A stretch of 19,804 nt of DNA, taken from assembly GCA_900771185.1 (NCBI GenBank), contig CAAGND010000129.1, forward strand, positions 1-19,804. The letters are read 5' to 3'. The stretch is from Clostridia bacterium (lineage in GTDB: Bacteria > Bacillota > Clostridia > Oscillospirales > Acutalibacteraceae). Below are positions 13,315 through 19,804 of the stretch, in pieces. A program made the translations under genes and the position numbers. Numbering within the stretch: the stretch's first letter is position 1; every line of letters begins with the position of its first letter. Below the pieces are notes generated by a model that saw only the letters and a list, made by a program, of their open reading frames with translations, was not told the origin of the DNA and made no database searches.

Positions 13315-14742
13315 TTAATTACCGAAAGGATTGAAGAACTGGTCGGAAGATGTGGTCTGTTCGTTGACGGAAGCGGTGTTCCCGGTATCCTCCACAAGTT
13401 TGACCTTCACATTGAATTCACTGGTTTGATAGTTGCTTGAAATTCTGCACAGCGTCAGAGTCAGTGTGTCTCCTACCTTACCGTTGTCAATCGCCTCAAG
13501 AAGCACATCCGCGGTGGTCAGCTCCTTGCCGTTGACCGCGATTATCAGATCGCCCACCCTGGCATCTGTGTTCACAAGGTCACTGTCCGCATTGATGTCA
13601 GCTATTATAAGCGAACCTGCGGGAAGTCCCTTTATCTGGACTATCATGTTATACTGCTGACTGGAGCTGTTTGCGTAGTACGATATTCCGAGCTTCGGGC
13701 GGTTCGGCACTCTGCCGTAAGCTATGAGGTCATCGATTATCTCCTTCGCGGAGGAAATCGGTATGGCAAATCCCATAAGCTCATAGTCGCTGTCGGTTAT
13801 TTTAAGAGAATTGATTCCGATTACCTGACCGTACGCGTTGATAAGCGCTCCGCCGGAGTTGCCGGGGCTTATCGCCGCCGTGTGCTGTATACACTCCATT
13901 GAATAGCCTATCTCACTGCTGACGGGACGGGAAATCGCCGAAACCATTCCCGAAGTGAAGGAACCAAAAAACTCCATTCCACCGGGATTACCCAGAGCGT
14001 ATACTGCCTCGCCGACCTTGAGCTTTGAGGAGTCTCCGAACTCAGCCGCTGTGAGACCTGTTGCCTTTATCTTGAGCACGCCTATATCTGTGCGCGCGTC
14101 ATATCCGACTATCTGCGCATCATACTGAGTTCCGTCATGCAGCTGCACAACAGCCTTTATTCCGTTCCCGGATATTACATGAGCACACGTTATGATATAG
14201 GTATATTGTCCGCCGGAATCCTCTCCCATGACAATACCTGAGCCTTCACCTGATGCCGAGCTGGAGGACTGGCTGTAAACAACTATTCCCACATTGCTCG
14301 GCTGCACCTTCTCATATATCTCCGATGCGGACAGCGTTCCGTCCTTTGAAGTGTTCTGAGCTGAAGGCGAGTCTTTTATCTGAAGAGATGCATCGCCCGT
14401 CACCTCTGCGATATCCGTTGTCCCTGTATTTGCTGTCTCATTTTTCTCTGTGATCAGCACGCCTGTGATAACCGCCGCTATAACCACTACCGCTGCCAAT
14501 ATGCTGAGGAACACGATGATTCCTTTCTTTTTTGCGCCTGTCCGCTTTTTCGGCGGCTGTTCGGGCGGTGTATACACCGGTCCCTGCTGATATGAACCGT
14601 GCTGACCGGACTGTGAGGAATACGCTCCGTAAACCGCATCCGGCTCAAGCGGCTTCCTGTCCTCCTGCGCGGTGTCGGGAGAATTGTCCTCAGGCGGGAC
14701 ATGCTCGTCTGCGCCGTAATTGTTTTCATATTCATTATTCAT
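13315..14742 (-). CDS. HtrA/DegP-like membrane-anchored S1C serine protease with PDZ domain
   Basis: This 475-residue protein has a ~70-residue Pro/Gln-rich cytoplasmic tail, a basic stop (KKRTGAKKK) and one membrane anchor (about residues 73-97). A trypsin-like domain follows with catalytic His188 (ITCAHVISG), Asp219 (DARTDIGVLKI) and Ser296 (SPGNSGGALIN). A C-terminal PDZ domain spans about residues 355-455 (LGISYYANSS...DARVGDLIIAVNGKEL). This is the Gram-positive HtrA layout, with the protease outside the membrane, where it degrades misfolded envelope proteins. It lies 109 bp downstream of a sensor kinase gene, as HtrA does in walRK loci. A terminator at 13278 closes the unit. Its upstream region shares a 12-mer with that of the response regulator, so it is probably in that regulon (inference). 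Confidence 0.93.
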   Translation of the reverse strand: MNNEYENNYGADEHVPPEDNSPDTAQEDRKPLEPDAVYGAYSSQSGQHGSYQQGPVYTPPEQPPKKRTGAKKKGIIVFLSILAAVVVIAAVITGVLITEKNETANTGTTDIAEVTGDASLQIKDSPSAQNTSKDGTLSASEIYEKVQPSNVGIVVYSQSSSSASGEGSGIVMGEDSGGQYTYIITCAHVISGNGIKAVVQLHDGTQYDAQIVGYDARTDIGVLKIKATGLTAAEFGDSSKLKVGEAVYALGNPGGMEFFGSFTSGMVSAISRPVSSEIGYSMECIQHTAAISPGNSGGALINAYGQVIGINSLKITDSDYELMGFAIPISSAKEIIDDLIAYGRVPNRPKLGISYYANSSSQQYNMIVQIKGLPAGSLIIADINADSDLVNTDARVGDLIIAVNGKELTTADVLLEAIDNGKVGDTLTLTLCRISSNYQTSEFNVKVKLVEDTGNTASVNEQTTSSDQFFNPFGN

Positions 14743-14791
14743 ACAGTAAACCTCTTTTCTATCCTGCTTCGCCCTCTATTATGAAGCAATG

Positions 14792-14820
14792 ATATTACGA
14801 TTTTTTGAACCCGCCGTAAA
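14792..14820 (-). promoter_or_regulatory. candidate promoter of the HtrA-like gene
   Basis: On the - strand TTTACG (14820-14815) and TAATAT (14797-14792) are separated by 17 bp. Both hexamers match the consensus at only four of six positions. A weak promoter of this sort commonly needs an activator, and the 12-mer at 14833-14844 lies just upstream. Confidence 0.4.
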
Positions 14821-14831
14821 CAACTTTCAAG

Positions 14832-14844
14832 TTAACATTTTGTT
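14832..14844 (-). promoter_or_regulatory. candidate response-regulator box upstream of the HtrA-like gene
   Basis: It contains AACAAAATGTTA (- strand), identical to a 12-mer upstream of the response regulator gene at 17180-17169. The TGTTAA at its end fits the TGTWAH half-site of WalR-type regulators, but a second good half-site at the usual spacing is missing. It also sits in the loop of an AACTTTC/GAAAGTT inverted repeat (14822-14853) that might terminate the kinase transcript. Confidence 0.4.
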
Positions 14845-14851
14845 TGGAAAG

Positions 14852-16393
14852 TTACTTTATCGGCAGCCAGAAAACAAACTGTGTATACTCGTTCTCCTCG
14901 CTCTGAACGGATATCTGTCCGCCGTGCATATCGATTATGGTCTTGACTATATACAGACCCAGTCCGGCACCCTTGACGTCGTAGCTGCGGGACTTGTCCG
15001 TTTTATAGAAGCGCTCAAACACTTTGCCGACTTCCTCTTTGGCTATTCCCTTGCCACTGTTCTTTATCGACACTATCGCCTTTTCGGAATCAGCCTTGAG
15101 CACAACTTCTATATATCCGCCTTTTTCGGTGAATTTCACAGCGTTGTCGATAAGATTATAGATGACCTGATTTATCATATCCTCATCGGCATAAATATTC
15201 ATGCTCTCTATGCGGTCAAGTCCGCGTATCTCTATCGATTTTTCCTCAATGACTCTTTCAAAGCCGAGCAGGGTTTTAAATATCATAGCGGATATATCGA
15301 ATTTTTTCGGCTTAAGGTCAAGCTGACCCGCCTCAATTTTCGACATATTTAGCATACCAGTGACAAGACGCGACAGACGCTTGACCTCATCGGAGACTAT
15401 TCTGAGATAGTATTGGCTTTTTGACTGGTCAATAGTCCCGTCAAGTATTCCGTCAATGAATCCGCCTATTGTGGTCATCGGAGTTTTCAGCTCATGGGAA
15501 ACATTCGCGACAAAATTACGCCTCGAAGTCTCAATGGCTGAGAGGGCGTTCGCCATGGCGTTGAATGCCGTGACAAGCTCTTCCACCTCATCCTCATCGG
15601 AGCCGAGCAGCTTCTTTTGGTGCGGAACAGATATCCTGTGGCTGAAATCTCCGTTTGAATACTGCTTTGCCGCAGCCGACATCTCTCTGAGCGGCTTCGT
15701 CATCTGATAAGTCAGTACATAGGTGGCGACAAAAGCTATTGCCAGCGCCAGGAGTGCCGAAAACATGAACATCTTGAGAATTGCCAGCACCGGTTCTTTC
15801 AGCGAGGTGGTTTCCTGTGCCGCTATGACAAGACCCACCGTCTTTCCAGAGGCGACTATCGGTTCGACACTGACAAAGTGTGAGGTGTTATAAACGCCGC
15901 CGAGATTTCCCGTGCCGCTGAAGCCGCCGCTTTTGGCTCTTTCAAACACAACCTGAGGGATGGTATATTTGCCGTGGATGATGCACTCGCCCGTATACAT
16001 CAGAAGATCGGGCTGCCATATCTCCTTGCAGTATATAATCTTCCCCTGATCATTGCATATGTATATATCCGCGTCAATGGCGCTCGAAAGCTGCGCTATC
16101 GTGCTGCTGATAAGCATTGCGGAATAGCTGTCATTATTCTCCATATAGCCCTTTTCAACGAGCTTTGAGGACGTCTGCGCAACGTTTTTGGCATTTTGGG
16201 AAAGCAGTGTTGTCTTTTCCGTTGCCCAGTTTCTTGCGACAAAAATCAACAGCGCGCTGCCGAGAATGGCAAAGCTTATAAAAATTATAATTGTTGTCAC
16301 ATAGAAGTAACGGTGAAACAGACCCGAGCGCTTTGTTCTCGAGTCTGCTCTTTGAAAATTTATATCAGGTTTATGCTTCTTTTGACTGTCCAT
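14852..16393 (-). CDS. sensor histidine kinase (HAMP-HisKA-HATPase), partner of the adjacent regulator
   Basis: This is a 513-residue membrane kinase. The ATG at 16393 is used; an in-frame TTG at 16399 directly abutting the regulator stop is an alternative (AAGGA lies between the two optimum spacings). The first transmembrane helix spans about residues 31-52. An extracytoplasmic sensor domain of ~150 residues follows (SAIDADIYICNDQGKIIY suggests a PAS/CACHE-like fold), then a second helix at about 203-225. A HAMP linker precedes phosphoacceptor His300 in FVANVSHELKTPMTT. The ATPase part shows the N box NLIDNAVKFTEKGG, the G1 box KNSGKGI and the G2 box KGAGLGLYIVK. Unlike WalK it has no cytoplasmic PAS between HAMP and HisKA. 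The stimulus is unknown; the neighbouring HtrA suggests envelope stress. Confidence 0.92.
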   Translation of the reverse strand: MDSQKKHKPDINFQRADSRTKRSGLFHRYFYVTTIIIFISFAILGSALLIFVARNWATEKTTLLSQNAKNVAQTSSKLVEKGYMENNDSYSAMLISSTIAQLSSAIDADIYICNDQGKIIYCKEIWQPDLLMYTGECIIHGKYTIPQVVFERAKSGGFSGTGNLGGVYNTSHFVSVEPIVASGKTVGLVIAAQETTSLKEPVLAILKMFMFSALLALAIAFVATYVLTYQMTKPLREMSAAAKQYSNGDFSHRISVPHQKKLLGSDEDEVEELVTAFNAMANALSAIETSRRNFVANVSHELKTPMTTIGGFIDGILDGTIDQSKSQYYLRIVSDEVKRLSRLVTGMLNMSKIEAGQLDLKPKKFDISAMIFKTLLGFERVIEEKSIEIRGLDRIESMNIYADEDMINQVIYNLIDNAVKFTEKGGYIEVVLKADSEKAIVSIKNSGKGIAKEEVGKVFERFYKTDKSRSYDVKGAGLGLYIVKTIIDMHGGQISVQSEENEYTQFVFWLPIK

Positions 16394-16399
16394 GGGCAA

Positions 16400-17089
16400 T
16401 CATTCCTTGGTCTCAAACTTATAGCCGACGCTCCAAACAGTTTTAAGCTCCCACTTATCCGAAACGCCCTCCAGCTTTTCGCGAAGCCTCTTTACGTGGA
16501 CGTCAACAGTTCTCGAATCTCCGTAATAGTCGAAGCCCCAAACCTCATCGAGCAGTTGATCCCTTGTGAAAACTCTGTTCGGATTGCTTGCAAGGTGGAA
16601 AATCAATTCAAGCTCCTTGGGCGGAGTGTCAATACGCTTGCCGTCAACCCACAGCTCATAGTTTGTGAGATTGATTTTGAGCTTGTCAAACTCAACCTGC
16701 TTCACTTCGCTCGAAGCGGAACCGGAGGTTCTTCTGAGAACCGCTTTCACCCTTGCGATGACTTCTTTGGCATCAAAGGGTTTGACGACATAGTCATCCG
16801 CGCCAAGCTCAAGGCCGAGAACCTTGTCGAACGTCTCACCCTTTGCGGTGAGCATAATTATGGGCTTGTCTGAGAATTTGCGCACCTCACGGCAGACCTG
16901 CCAGCCGTCAAGCTTGGGAAGCATAATATCAAGCAGCATCAGATCCGGCTGAAACTCACTGAATTCTCTGACAGCACTCTCGCCGTCATTCGTTATATCA
17001 ACAGTGTACCCTTCTTTTTCGAGATAGAGACGCAGCAGCTCGCAGATATTGACGTCATCATCGACAACAAGAATCTTCTCGTTTGCCAT
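16400..17089 (-). CDS. OmpR/PhoB-family response regulator
   Basis: This is a 229-residue regulator. The receiver domain has the acidic pocket Asp10-Asp11-Asp12, phosphoacceptor Asp54 (LMLLDIMLPKLDG), Thr81 and Lys103 (DDYVVKPF). The winged-helix DNA-binding domain carries PPKELELIFHLASNPNRVFTRDQLLDEVWG and the recognition/wing part SRTVDVHVKRLREKLE. It resembles WalR/PhoP regulators of Firmicutes. GGAGAGG lies just before the ATG. The kinase gene begins within a few bases of its stop, so the pair is co-transcribed. A 12-mer shared with the htrA upstream region lies ~80 bp upstream of its start, suggesting autoregulation. Confidence 0.95.
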   Translation of the reverse strand: MANEKILVVDDDVNICELLRLYLEKEGYTVDITNDGESAVREFSEFQPDLMLLDIMLPKLDGWQVCREVRKFSDKPIIMLTAKGETFDKVLGLELGADDYVVKPFDAKEVIARVKAVLRRTSGSASSEVKQVEFDKLKINLTNYELWVDGKRIDTPPKELELIFHLASNPNRVFTRDQLLDEVWGFDYYGDSRTVDVHVKRLREKLEGVSDKWELKTVWSVGYKFETKE

Positions 17090-17129
17090 ATATACCTCTC
17101 CTTTCGCGCATTAAGAACCGTTTTTATTT

Positions 17130-17187
17130 ATTATAAACGATTTGAAAACCGATGTGTGAATTGCAAAATAACATTTTGTTACAAAAT
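17130..17187 (-). promoter_or_regulatory. candidate autoregulated promoter of the two-component operon
   Basis: On the - strand a TATAAT -10 (17135-17130) has no recognisable -35 (CACACA at 17 bp spacing). About 33 bp upstream lies the direct repeat TGTAAC-AAAA-TGTTAT (17183-17168), two WalR-like TGTWAH half-sites with a 10-bp period. The 15-bp palindrome ATTTTGT-T-ACAAAAT (17173-17187) overlaps it. A poor -35 with upstream half-sites suggests activator dependence. The WalR consensus has a 5-nt rather than 4-nt spacer, so the match is imperfect. Confidence 0.45.
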
Positions 17188-17193
17188 TTCGGT

Positions 17194-17670
17194 TCACTCG
17201 TCTTTTATTGAGCGGAGCAGACCGCCCTTTTCAATTATATTTTTTATAAACGGCGGGAACGGTTCGGTTCGGTAGCTCTCGCCTTTGCTCAAGTTTTTGA
17301 TAATGCCCTCGTCAAAATCTATCTCAAGCTCATCGCCCTGAGAGATTTTTCCGCATTCGGGGCACTCGAGAATCGGCAGGCCGATATTGAGAGCGTTGCG
17401 GTAGAATATTCTCGCAAAGCTCTTGGCTATGACAGCGGAAACTCCCGCCGCCTTTATCGCTATCGGGGCGTGCTCACGGGATGAGCCGCAGCCGAAATTG
17501 TATCCGGCAACAACTATATCGCCCTTATTAACTTTTTTAACAAAATCAGCGTCGATATCCTCCATGCAGTGCGAGGCCAGCTCCGCCTCGTCAAAGCTGT
17601 TGAGATATCTTGCGGGAATTATAACATCAGTGTCAACATTATCGCCGAAAACATATGCTTTGCTGTTCAT
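17194..17670 (-). CDS. leuD: 3-isopropylmalate dehydratase small subunit LeuD
   Basis: This 158-residue swivelling-domain subunit of the isopropylmalate isomerase family has GDNVDTDVIIPARYL near the N-terminus, the diagnostic GCGSSREHAPIAIKAAG loop and FARIFYRNALNIGLPILE. The short length is typical of the LeuD/HacB-like type paired with ~420-residue LeuC. The complex isomerises 2-isopropylmalate to 3-isopropylmalate in leucine synthesis, and citramalate to 3-methylmalate in the citramalate route to isoleucine. GGAGG is placed before the ATG, in the end of leuC, with a 4-bp gap between the genes. No clear terminator follows; only a large-loop AACCGA/TCGGTT pairing is visible in the 105-bp gap. 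leuB is not the next gene. Confidence 0.95.
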   Translation of the reverse strand: MNSKAYVFGDNVDTDVIIPARYLNSFDEAELASHCMEDIDADFVKKVNKGDIVVAGYNFGCGSSREHAPIAIKAAGVSAVIAKSFARIFYRNALNIGLPILECPECGKISQGDELEIDFDEGIIKNLSKGESYRTEPFPPFIKNIIEKGGLLRSIKDE

Positions 17671-17674
17671 AAAA

Positions 17675-18934
17675 TCAATCCTCCGGTACCGTTATATATC
17701 CCTTGATCGCGCTCGCGGCGGCAACCTCCGGGCTTGCAAGAATGACCTCACTTGTCGGGTCTCCCATTCGTCCTACAAAATTGCGGTTTGTCGTTGAAAC
17801 CGCACGTTCTCCGGCGGCGAGAATTCCCATGTGCCCGCCGAGGCACGGACCGCATGTCGGGGTGCTGAACACTCCGCCCGCCTCAACGAATATCTCGGCA
17901 AGGCCCTCTTTGATGCATTCGAGATAAATCTTCTGTGTGGCGGGAATCACAATCAGCCTGACACCCTTCGCGACCGTCTTTCCGCGCAGGACTTCAGCGG
18001 CACTGCGCATATCCTCCATTCTGCCGTTTGTGCAGGAGCCTATGACCGCCTGATCGATGAATATTTTCTCATCAAGCTCATCAACAAACTTTGTGTTGGA
18101 CGGAAGATGAGGAAGAGCCACCACCGGACGCAGGGAGGACAGGTCTATCTCAATAACCTCATCATATTCCGCATCCTCATCCGCGCTGAATATTGCCGGC
18201 TCGCGTTCGCTTCTGGCTTTCACATATTCAAGTGTTTTTTCATCCACCGGGAATATGCCGTTTTTCGCTCCGCACTCTATCGCCATATTGGCAATTGTGA
18301 AGCGGTCGTCCATTGACAGTGCCGACACACCCTCGCCGCAGAATTCCAGTGAGCGGTAAAGAGCACCGTCAACACCGATTTTTCCGATTAAATAGAGTAT
18401 TACATCCTTTCCGCTGACATGCTTCGGCAGGCTGCCCTTGAGCACAACCTTGAGCGCTGACGGCACCTTGAACCATGCGGTGCCGCTTGCCATGCCGGCC
18501 GCCATGTCGGTTGAGCCGACGCCTGTCGAGAACGCGCCGAGAGCGCCGTATGTACAGGTGTGGGAGTCAGCTCCGATAACGCAGTCGCCCGGTATGACAA
18601 GACCGCGCTCCGGAAGCAGAGCGTGCTCTATTCCCATCTGACCGACATCAAAATAATTTTTAATTCCGTGCGCCCCCGCAAAGGTTCTGACACGTTTGCA
18701 GTTGCCCGCGGATTTTATATCCTTGTTCGGTGTGAAATGGTCCATAACAAGCGCGATCTTTTCGCTGTCAAAGACTGTGTCAAAGCCGTACTTTTCGAAC
18801 TCGTTCACCGCCACGGGTGAGGTGACATCGTTGCCGAGCACCATATCGAGCTTCGCGCTGATAAGCTGGCCCGCGCGCACACTCTCAAGTCCCGCATGGG
18901 CGGCAAGTATTTTCTGGGTCATGGTCATTGCCAT
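17675..18934 (-). CDS. leuC: 3-isopropylmalate dehydratase large subunit LeuC
   Basis: This is a 419-residue aconitase-superfamily subunit. The ATG at 18934 is chosen because AGGAG (18948-18944) is 9 nt upstream. The TTG at 18943 and the ATG at 18940 are too close to it. Three [4Fe-4S] cysteines are visible: Cys301 (IGSCTNGRMED), Cys361 and Cys364 (TPTCGPCLGGHMG). The DSHTCTYGALGAFSTGVGSTDMA block is also characteristic. The length marks the shorter archaeal/clostridial LeuC type. It works with LeuD. Its ribosome binding site overlaps the end of cimA, implying coupled translation. The Met-rich first residues (MAMTMTQK) are a minor oddity. Confidence 0.96.
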   Translation of the reverse strand: MAMTMTQKILAAHAGLESVRAGQLISAKLDMVLGNDVTSPVAVNEFEKYGFDTVFDSEKIALVMDHFTPNKDIKSAGNCKRVRTFAGAHGIKNYFDVGQMGIEHALLPERGLVIPGDCVIGADSHTCTYGALGAFSTGVGSTDMAAGMASGTAWFKVPSALKVVLKGSLPKHVSGKDVILYLIGKIGVDGALYRSLEFCGEGVSALSMDDRFTIANMAIECGAKNGIFPVDEKTLEYVKARSEREPAIFSADEDAEYDEVIEIDLSSLRPVVALPHLPSNTKFVDELDEKIFIDQAVIGSCTNGRMEDMRSAAEVLRGKTVAKGVRLIVIPATQKIYLECIKEGLAEIFVEAGGVFSTPTCGPCLGGHMGILAAGERAVSTTNRNFVGRMGDPTSEVILASPEVAAASAIKGYITVPED

Positions 18935-18946
18935 ATACATCAACTC

Positions 18947-19804
18947 CTATAAAATTTCTCTTACAAGCTTGTGTTCAATTGAGTCCACAAGCGCTATCCA
19001 GCTGGCCTCAATAACGTCTTGCGACACCCCAACCGTGGTCCAAATCTCAGCGCCGTCCGTTGAAGTGATGAGAACACGCACGCTTGCCGCGGTTGCGTCC
19101 TTCGGCTCCATAACACGGACCTTATAGTCTATGAGTTTCAGCTCACGAAGACAGGGATAAAAATCCTCAAGCGCTTCTCTTAGCGCCATATCAAGCGCGT
19201 TGACCGGACCGTCTCCGTCAGAGGCGGCAATCTTCACTCTGCCATCCACACTGAGCTTTATGGTGGCCGTTGCGCTGTGGTTGTTGTCATAGGGAAGCTC
19301 ATCAAGCACCTTGTAGCTTATCAGGTCAAAGAACGGCTTATATCTTCTGACAAGCCTGTGAACTATAAGCTCAAACGACGAGTCGGCGCCCTCAAACTGA
19401 TATCCCTCGTACTCCTTCTGTTTCAATATATCGAGAAGCTCCGTCACCTGTGGAGAATCACGGTCAAAATCCGGATACAGCTTCTGTATCTTCTTGAGCA
19501 CTGCCGCACGCCCCGTGACCTCGGAGAGCAGGAAGCGTCTGCGGTTGCCCACAGTCTCGGGATCTATATGCTCAAACGACTCTCTGAGCTTCAAAACTCC
19601 GTCGGCGTGCATGCCCGCCTTGTGTGCAAACGCGCTTCTGCCGACAAACGGCACATTCTTGTGAAGCGTCACATTGGCGACCGAGGCTATTTTTATCGCC
19701 GAGGAGGTCAGATTTCTGAGATTTTCCTGCGGGATGCACTCATATCCGGATTTTATCTGCAAATTAGGAATAACCGATGTCAGGCTGGCATTTCCGCAGC
19801 GTTC
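18947..19804 (-). CDS. cimA: (R)-citramalate synthase, CimA/LeuA family, 5'-truncated
   Basis: The frame is open to the last base of the window; 285 C-terminal residues are visible and the catalytic TIM-barrel start is missing. Visible blocks are ERCGNASLTSVIPNLQIKSGY, the HKAGMHADGVLK metal/active-site region, FEHIDPETVGNRRRFLLSEVTGRAAV and a LeuA-type allosteric domain ending in VRVLITSTDGAEIWTTVGVSQDVIEASW. These wordings fit the citramalate synthase branch better than 2-isopropylmalate synthase. CimA condenses pyruvate with acetyl-CoA into (R)-citramalate, the entry to threonine-independent isoleucine synthesis; LeuCD, encoded next, perform the following step. The regulatory domain usually binds isoleucine. 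The TAG stop at 18949-18947 lies within the leuC ribosome binding region. Confidence 0.9.
   Translation of the reverse strand, partial: ERCGNASLTSVIPNLQIKSGYECIPQENLRNLTSSAIKIASVANVTLHKNVPFVGRSAFAHKAGMHADGVLKLRESFEHIDPETVGNRRRFLLSEVTGRAAVLKKIQKLYPDFDRDSPQVTELLDILKQKEYEGYQFEGADSSFELIVHRLVRRYKPFFDLISYKVLDELPYDNNHSATATIKLSVDGRVKIAASDGDGPVNALDMALREALEDFYPCLRELKLIDYKVRVMEPKDATAASVRVLITSTDGAEIWTTVGVSQDVIEASWIALVDSIEHKLVREIL

Noticed and set aside
14789..15352. 187-codon + strand ORF antisense to the histidine kinase
   Set aside because: Its translation lacks domain features, whereas the - strand frame shows full HisKA/HATPase motifs; it is a shadow.
16196..16873. 225-codon + strand ORF antisense to the response regulator and kinase start
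   Set aside because: The opposite strand encodes an intact receiver and winged helix; this frame has no motif or ribosome binding site.

Overview
The window looks like a chromosomal segment of a Gram-positive anaerobe of class Clostridia, possibly Oscillospiraceae-like. This is inferred from gene content and style, not from a marker gene. The supporting signs are strong AGGAGG-type ribosome binding sites, consensus TTGACA/TATAAT promoters, a lipoprotein-based MetQNI importer, a WalRK/PhoPR-like two-component system beside a membrane-anchored HtrA protease, a citramalate synthase-LeuCD cluster, and the GlpA-like/GlpB-like/DUF1667 oxidoreductase cassette. There are no rRNA or tRNA genes, no CRISPR array and no intact mobile element.

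Layout. (1) Bases 1-5480, + strand: the 3' part of an operon with a GlpA-like FAD/[2Fe-2S] oxidoreductase (5' truncated by the window edge), a GlpB-like flavoprotein, a PhnP-like metallo-beta-lactamase-fold hydrolase, a DUF1667 Cys-motif protein and an alkyl-DHAP-synthase-like flavoprotein. It closes with a hairpin terminator. Glycerol-3-phosphate/DHAP chemistry is the shared theme, with a possible link to ether lipids. (2) Bases 5516-8862, + strand: a good promoter followed by two tandemly duplicated genes for secreted parallel beta-helix proteins. (3) Bases 9013-12008, + strand: a methionine ABC importer, metQ-metN-metI. It is preceded by a consensus promoter, a 34-codon Met/Cys-rich leader peptide, a strong intrinsic terminator and a competing antiterminator pairing. 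This is the hallmark layout of ribosome-mediated transcription attenuation, and is the most interesting item here. A 21-codon basic peptide ORF containing a perfect GAAA-tetraloop hairpin lies between the terminator and metQ. (4) Bases 12044-12163: hairpins between the convergent metI and acyltransferase genes. (5) Bases 12165-17187, - strand: an acyltransferase-3 membrane protein with its own promoter, an HtrA-like protease, a sensor histidine kinase and a response regulator. The response regulator and htrA upstream regions share an exact 12-mer at nearly the same distance from a -10-like hexamer, suggesting they are co-regulated. (6) Bases 17194-19804, - strand: leuD, leuC and the 3' part of cimA, an operon for the citramalate/leucine dehydratase steps.

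Taken together the segment combines glycerol-phosphate/lipid metabolism, secreted beta-helix proteins, methionine uptake under apparent translational sensing, envelope stress signalling and branched-chain amino acid synthesis. All functions are inferred from motifs and context read by eye; no database search was run.
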